A stretch of 64,000 nt of DNA from the NCBI GenBank assembly GCA_905250125.1, contig CAJNOL010000488.1, forward strand, positions 62,001-126,000, read 5' to 3'. The stretch comes from Rotaria sordida (lineage: Eukaryota; Rotifera; Eurotatoria; Philodinida; Philodinidae). The first letter of the stretch is position 1. Every line of letters starts with the position of its first letter. Positions 57,546 to 64,000 of this stretch are shown here, piece after piece. The position numbers were made by a program, and so were the translations under genes. The notes under the pieces are model-generated. The model searched no databases. It saw only the letters and a program-made list of their open reading frames with translations, and was not told the DNA's origin.

Positions 57546-58738
57546 TTAAATTGAACATTTGTTTTCTTGTTCTTCTTTAAATTCTGAAATTCCTTTTAAA
57601 AAAGTTTCAATTCGTTTAGATAATTGTGTATCATTAACATTTTGTTGATTTTGATAATAAGTTTTAATTTTCGATTGTTTAGCTGTTATAAGTGCTGATC
57701 TTGCACGTTCTATTTTTGATTTAGTCATTGTTATATTGATTTCACAATCATTTGGATCATATGATGGAATTTTACCAGCTCGTAAAGCTAATTTTAATTG
57801 TCGGTAACGTTTAGCAAATATTGGATCATTTAATTTATGTTCTTGAACTAATTCTGGTGTAACATATGCTTCAATATCTTGTCGTCGTCGAATTGATTCT
57901 TGATATTTTTTTTCAAGTTCATTATCAAAAAATGTTTTTGGTACATGTTTTACTTTAGATTTACGTTGTTCGGCACGCCAAGCTAAATATTGTTGACGAG
58001 CTACATTTTCATCTTGTAATGCAAATACTTTTAATTTAACAGGCCATGTTATTCGATGACTAACTGATGAAACAGTCGAGGATGTTATATCAACATTATT
58101 AATATTTGTTTCAACAGGATGTTGAGACATAACTGAATTTGAAACAGCAGAAGACGATCGAGCTACTGAACGTTTGCCTGAAGTCAATCGAGAAATAGAT
58201 ATTGGTATAATTTCATCATCACTTTCTGTATCTACTTGATCAGGAGGTCGTTGTTGTTCAAATATTGTTTGAAGTGGTGCAGTATATGGTCGAGATATTG
58301 TTGATGCAGATTTTGCTCGATTTTGATATCGATCATCATTAGGATGAGTAAAACTTGAACGAACACCGGGTAAACGAGAACGATAATGAGGAGTAGCTGA
58401 TTGAATCTTAATAAAGACAAATATGTATATATATATATTTTTTTTCTCTGATATTATAAAATCTAAAAAATTCTTACTTTTCTATTCGTAAAAAATTCAT
58501 CAATATTACAAACAACTCTTTGATTATCATCTAACCATTTTCTTAAATCATGTATTGATGTTCGCATTTTACATGCACTCATATCATTTTGATATCCAAT
58601 ATGTCTTTTAATAACTTTAAGACGATTATATTCAAGTTTATTACGTACAGTTGCATTAAATTCATTTTTTGTTAGTTTTATTTTTGTTGATAATATATTT
58701 TCCTCTTCAATATCACTAACTTTTGGACCTGAACTCAT
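57546..58738 (-). CDS. unrecognised conserved-looking protein, two exons, 373 aa
   Basis: Exon 58738-58478 (MSSGPKVSDIEEENILSTKI on) joins exon 58406-57546 by a 71-bp GTAAGA...TTAAG intron in phase 0. The protein has a charged N-terminal domain (KVIKRHIGYQNDMSACKMRT, RKWLDDNQRVVCNIDEFFTN). A Ser/Pro/Arg-rich middle follows (about residues 88-190). The C-terminal half is rich in helices and basic residues, with RQQYLAWRAEQRKSKVKHVP, RQLKLALRAGKIPSYDPND and KSKIERARSALITAKQSK. There is no signal peptide or membrane segment. Codon use is that of a real host gene. The order of domains recalls ciliary or cytoskeletal coiled-coil proteins, but I do not recognise the family and assign no function. 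Its stop lies 43 bases from the stop of the GALT-like gene (convergent). Confidence 0.8.
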
Positions 58739-60775
58739 TTTACTTGAAGAAAATCAATTCAATAATATCAAAATGTAACGACAAAAAAAAAGTGCAAATA
58801 GGTAATGTTGTCATCAAACACGTGTTGATTCCTTTGAAACACTTGATTTAATACCATTATATGAGCAATCGGTAACAAATACTGTGTGTGTGTTGTTTTT
58901 TTTTGATTTGCTATTGGAAACAAGGTAGGAAAAAAAGAACATCAATGAAAGAGCACAACGATAATAATAGATCATCAATTTATAAAAGTCTAACGAATAT
59001 AGACATTGTTCGAGTGACAACAACATCTGTAGCTCACCCGACGTAAAGTAAAGGTAAAACCTAAAAATATATAAAACGATTGATATCATTGAGTATTACA
59101 ATAAAATTTCTATTTAAATCAATAATTATTTCATTGCAAATCTCTAGCAGTTGATTCTGGTTTTTTTTTTATATAACAGGATTCTCGTTCATAGAACCTC
59201 TGTCTTATGATGATTAGATATTTGTTTGATTTCATGTTTGTTCTGACGTTAAATGCACGAAATACTTTATGTCAAAGAAGTATATGAAAAGACCTTTGAA
59301 GATACAGTGATTGAACTTGTATATATCTTTTACGAGGTATATGAAGAATTGTAGTCTTGGAAAAAATTACATCAAGTCTAAATGTAAGATCATAAGAGAA
59401 ATCGTGCAGGATAGTAAGATTCTGTGAAAAATCTTACGATGAGACATGATAAAAATTTTTCTATGGATTAGGTTTTTTTTTTGGGTAGTTGTGTTACGTT
59501 CAAAGGAAATATTTTGACAATGATATACATGATTTATTAAGAAGATCAAAGTCAATCTGATCAATCAAGATGAAAAGAATATAGAAGTAACTAATGTTCT
59601 TGATTTAGATAAAAATAACTGAGAACAAGAACGAGATTTTATAACCAAGATTACAATTGCAGAAACCTATTTCGTTGAAAATAGGCATAATATTTGTTTT
59701 CCACATGTTGAAAGATTTTAAAATTTTGTGATTACAAATAATCTTTTCATGAAGAAAATTAAAAAAAAAACACATGGATATAGATAGACCATTTCAGGCA
59801 AAATGGGACATACCCACTTTTCATTATTTTACAAGAATTATTTTTCTGAATAAGTTCTTTTAGTATAGATATATATAAAAATGTTGGTTATTTCAATTGA
59901 CTATTAATTAATTAAAAAGTAATTAGTGGATACCTCTCTAAGCATACGAGAAAAAAATCTGAAAATTTTAGGATAAACTCTATCTATGGTAAGATTCTTA
60001 GTAAGATCGAAATTCAAAAAACTTTTTGTTAATAACCATATCTCTAGAAATCCTATTGAGTCTCGAAACAAAAATTTTTGTCATAACATCATCTAGAGAT
60101 CCTGAAAAAGGACTTGTATCCTTTGAAATTGGTTTTAAACTTCCAATCCGATTATAAGAGGATTTTTTTGTTCGTTTGTATATTCGTATTTGGTTCAGCT
60201 GCTAACAAAAAGTATGTCGAATTTTAATAGACGAATGTCTAAGAATTTGAGATGTATGTGGATAAGTTTTCTTAGTTTCAACCATAGTCTAATTCGTACA
60301 GGAGTGTTGTTTGATCATTGAAATTAATTAACACGAATTGATATATTTCTATATTACAATTGAAAATTTCATTTAATGCTTTTGCATTAATATTGAATTA
60401 TCTCTTTATCGCCATTGACATCTGGAATTGTCATTTTTTAGAAACATTGTAGAACGTATGATATCAGAAAATTCTTTACACACTATATGTAGAAATTTTT
60501 CTAAGCTACCGATTGGTTAAAAAAAAAATTTGTGTCCTTGCTCTATTTCTAAGAAATATGCCTTATAAAAGAGCCGATTATGAGATTATTAAAGACAAAA
60601 CGACCTTTTCCTTTTTAAATTGTTTTTTTTTACGCACGAGAAATATTTATCTTGATAATGTGTTGTGCGATAAATATTGACAAAAGTTGCCGCTATTGAA
60701 TAAAGTGCGTTTAAAAATTTTCACATGAATTATCTGAAAAAGAGAGTGCACGACATAAAATGGTGAATGTGGTTA
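58739..60775. other. gene-poor region
   Basis: Upstream side of the minus-strand gene at 57546-58738. Minus-strand frames at 58814-59089 and 59367-59564 have no motif or host codon pattern. A block at about 60040-60180 (CCTATTGAGTCTCGAAACAA to ATCCTTTGAAATTGGTTTTA) looks like one arm of an old repeat, without a visible partner. Confidence 0.4.
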
Positions 60776-61113
60776 CCATTGAAGGAGGGGGAGTAATGAC
60801 ATGAAAAATAGATTTAGAAATTTACATCTAAACAAAATACATTCACAATCCTCATTCTTTAAAATCTTATTATATTCGAAATTGAAGAAGAATGAATCAA
60901 TAATTGTATCCTTTGCTTAATGTTTTAATTACTCTTGAGAAAATGTCTTGTTGAGAAAAAAAAGAAAATCTTTTTTTGTGTATCGGTTTTTCTTTTTTTT
61001 ATTCATATTGTTAAATTAAAAAAACATATTGTATTTTTGCAAAATCAACAAGCTACTGACAGAAGATAAAACAAAAAATTTTCATGTCACTATTCCTCCC
61101 TCCGCCCAATGAC
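60776..61113. mobile_element. MITE, about 340 bp
   Basis: The left end CCATTGAAGGAGGGGGAGTA, continuing ATGACATGAAAA, is matched in reverse complement by the right end TTTTCATGTCACTATTCCTC, continuing CCTCCGCCCAATG. The ends are about 30 bp and GC-rich; the AT-rich interior does not code. The flanking GTTAC/GACAAC bases show no clear duplication. Confidence 0.65.
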
Positions 61114-63922
61114 AACTGGAGTTATTAAATTATTGTGTATAGAAAGAAGTTCACTTGGTCGATCTGCTTATATTATTCACTTGCTGAAGGGGATAATACT
61201 TTGTTTCAATAGTTGTTTCATTAGTGACTTTTCTGAGACTGCTATGGGGGAATCAAAACGTTATTGTTAATACTAATGCTTACGGAAAAAAAAATTAAAT
61301 CATGGCAATTAAGCTGACACCTCCAGTTTTAGACTTAAATTGCATCAAATCTAAAAGTATTCTGAAATATTCAGTTGACGTATATAACTTTTTTTATTTG
61401 GTCATTTTGACTGAATTATGTATTGATTAGTATAAGTTATAAGATCATTCGTACAAAACTATTAGATATTTAAGTCTAATCTTTAGTTCCGGTTCGATTT
61501 TTTGAAACATATTTATTTTTGATAATATTTCTTCTGAATATCAAATAATTTTAATTCGATATCTGTTTGTATTTGAAAATTATTTAATTTCATGTTCTAC
61601 ACATTTCAAATAGTAGATTTTTACTTAACAAAATCGAAATATTCTATTTAAAAATTCATAACTACAAAAAATTTTTAAATCTGATTACAAAACATTCAAG
61701 ATCATTTAAAATACTAATAATATCTTATGAAAAAACTCATTAACACAATCCTATAATATTAAATATGAAACATGATAGAATTAATTCTATTGTCAACAAA
61801 GTCGTTTGATAATATGTCTTTCAGTTTAACAGTTATTACATATTACACCTATCTCATTGACAGTAAAATGAACTTTGAGAATTTGAGAAGTAATTCTTTC
61901 GTTATAGAATTTAATAATTATCTCAGAAAAAGAATACGACAAAGTTGTTTTCTAATGTTATTAGTGACTAACTAAGGATGTAAATGTCTTGTTCTCTACT
62001 TCAATATTTATTTAAAAACATGCTTCATAATAATGAGTGACAATAAATAGACAATAAATCTCTTCGAGTAGATTAATCATAACATTGATAAATGAAAGAT
62101 TATAATAATTTCTTTTTCCTTGTTCTAGCAGTATGTTCAAAATTAAATCAGTGAATATAATGAAGAAGGCATATATTTAAAATGTATGATGGTTTTCGAC
62201 TTATAAGAAAGATTATTATATCAAATTTGAACTCTTTTTTTCCTTTTTTGCAGTATGTACGAGTGAACTGATGACCTACACTCTTGAATAATTTATAATT
62301 TGTAATGGATCGTTGCTTTCAAAGTACAATATGTAGGAAATTTTGTCATAGGTGTTCTCATATTGTATATACAAGTGACCAATATCACTGAGAGGAAAAA
62401 TGGAAAGAACAACACTTTGTCATATTGTTATATGTTATTCGATAGATGAAAGTAAGAGTGGAAGGTGGCAGAAAAAACTTTTCATATAAATATTGCATAG
62501 TATAACATCGTATGAAATAGATCATATGGAGCTTTGAATCAGTCGTATGTAAACTTAATGAAATCTAACTGTTTAATTCGAGTGACAATCGACTGCTGAT
62601 ATCTGAATTGGCTAATAGGAAAATAAGAAACTCTATTTTGAGAGAGGATCGATTTCATCGCTCAACGGATAACTATGGCTCCTTGATGTGATCATATCTC
62701 AGTGATTTCTACTATAATGAATAGAATTTTCTTTTTTCAAAAGATATTGTTCAATGTATTCTGTAGTTTCCTATTCGAGAGTTGATTCGATTTCAAAGTT
62801 TATGAATAGTTATTGCTATCAATTTCGAGTATTTCAACTGTAGAGTAATTGAAACATTTAAAATGTATTTTCATTCTGTATTACTTTCGCATCAAAGAAT
62901 GCAGATTCGAATTTCCTGAAAAAAATAATATAATAATAGAAAATTTGGATATCTATTAGCTTAGATATAGATTGGACAAAAATGTATTCACTTTGAGAAA
63001 ATCGAATTATTCCTTTCAAATAAATAGAATAGTTCAACATTTTCATTTTTTGTAATTGATCTCTTTCCACAAAAATGAAAACATTTTCAATCGTCAATAT
63101 GGATTCATTCATCACTTTTGTGTATTTTTACTTATTCAAAAATATCAAACAAGCTCATTCTGCAATCCACTTACAAAGCATTTGCCAAGTCAACAGGAAG
63201 AACATTAATGATTGTTAAAATTTACTTAACAACCATCATTTACGGTACATGTAAAATGAATAGAATTATACAAAGCAATATATTACATTTTGATGTTTTC
63301 TGTGTTTCGTTCGAGAAAAATTTTGAATGAAAAACATGAAATAATACTAAAATTTATCTACATATATATATCTGGAACTTTACAAATTTCACATTTATGA
63401 AAAGATTCCTTCGATATTTGTATAGTACTTGAATAGTTTATTATTGTTAACAATTAAAAATTCACATGTTATATATCTGGTATTAATACGTCTAAAAAGA
63501 AATGCTTTTCTTCTTGCTATAAAAGATTCACAGCATAACAGATTTAAGAAGAAACTTCGAGACAGATGAGACGTCAATCGTCAATTTCTGTCATACAAAT
63601 ATAGTATGAAAACAGAATAAAAACAGAAAGAGTGAAAGAAAGATTTCTCTTCCTTCCTATGAAGAAAAATATTAGAGAAAGGATATAAGTATGTCAACTA
63701 AATGCAGAATAACGTAAAGATCAAGAAATGAGCACACATTCTACACCAAAAAAGAAAAAAGAACAACCAAGATCTTCTTTCCTACTTTTTAAGAAATTAT
63801 CGTAGACATTACTTTTATCATTTTAGACAAAGATCTAAATTCTGCTATAACAAAAACAAAATGCAATTTATTATCTCATTAGTTTTTAATTGAGATAGAA
63901 TATTTAATTATACAATTAAATA
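61114..63922. other. gene-poor region
   Basis: No coding exon recognised on either strand; open frames are short (at most 85 aa) and lack motifs. A segment near 62620-62760 (GATCATATCTCAGTGATTTC) recalls the non-coding style of the fold-backs, but no partner arm was found. Confidence 0.4.
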
Positions 63923-64000
63923 ATGGAAGAAACAATTGATAAAAATATAATTGTTAATAATGCAATATTATCTTCTCATACATCGAATATCATACAAAAA
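63923..64000 (+). CDS. possible first exon of a gene cut by the window edge
   Basis: From ATG at 63923 an open frame runs to the last base, MEETIDKNIIVNNAILSSHT and six more residues (26 codons). The codons (ATT, AAT, TTA, TCT, CAT) match those of the confident genes, and the preceding sequence is AT-rich leader. It is too short to identify. Confidence 0.4.
   Translation, partial: MEETIDKNIIVNNAILSSHTSNIIQK

Noticed and set aside
1-64000. LTR retroelements, Polinton-like elements, rRNA or tRNA genes, CRISPR arrays, bacterial operons
   Set aside because: No paired long terminal repeats, capsid, integrase or envelope motifs, conserved RNA genes, spaced repeat arrays or polycistronic layout were recognised by reading; a tRNA could still be missed without a scan.

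Overview
The window is a piece of an AT-rich animal nuclear genome. Its genes have short GT-AG introns (about 45-100 bases), animal-type protein families (NEDD8, NT5DC1, a MAP-kinase-phosphatase-like enzyme, a rhodopsin-class receptor, uronyl 2-sulfotransferase, ZC2HC1) and strong use of A/T-ending codons. The receptor style (a DQY version of the DRY motif), a many-intron cysteine synthase in an animal, and the load of short fold-back elements suggest a bdelloid rotifer. That assignment is inference from general appearance, not from a database match.

Layout. 1-6.7 kb: a two-exon NEDD8 gene on the minus strand, a fold-back element, and a decayed RRM-type gene broken by a CpG-rich tandem repeat. 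6.7-10.0 kb: a decayed hAT transposon with an intron-containing transposase. 10-15.8 kb: no confident gene; three fold-back elements. 15.8-17.4 kb: dual-specificity phosphatase. 20.4-21.4 kb: a 7TM receptor (minus). 22.5-23.1 kb: a long palindrome. 23.8-25.2 kb: NT5DC1. 25.1-39.8 kb: a tandem duplication of a unit of about 7 kb that carries the 3' end of NT5DC1, a von Willebrand A (vWA) domain gene and an endonuclease V (EndoV) gene. In copy A, splice signals and reading phase join the vWA gene directly to EndoV, predicting a vWA-Cys4-EndoV fusion protein. In copy B the vWA part is ruined, but the EndoV exons remain intact. 41.0-42.5 kb: uronyl 2-sulfotransferase-like gene. 44.8-45.6 kb: a 90-bp TTAA element and a mariner relic. 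46.2-50.4 kb: ZC2HC1 (minus) and a 13-exon cysteine synthase (plus), transcribed divergently from about 400 bases. 50.6-57.5 kb: a membrane-anchored GALT/HIT-like gene whose introns hold a LINE fragment, fold-back elements and a complete antisense two-exon gene. 57.5-58.7 kb: an unrecognised minus-strand gene convergent with it. 58.7-63.9 kb: gene-poor. 63.9 kb: a probable first exon cut by the window edge.

The genes do not form one pathway. The strongest unusual observation is the vWA/EndoV architecture and its tandem duplication with one-sided decay. The second is the density of long imperfect palindromes: about sixteen, several dated or bounded by an empty paralogous site. All exon coordinates come from reading splice signals and phase by eye; no search or alignment program was run.
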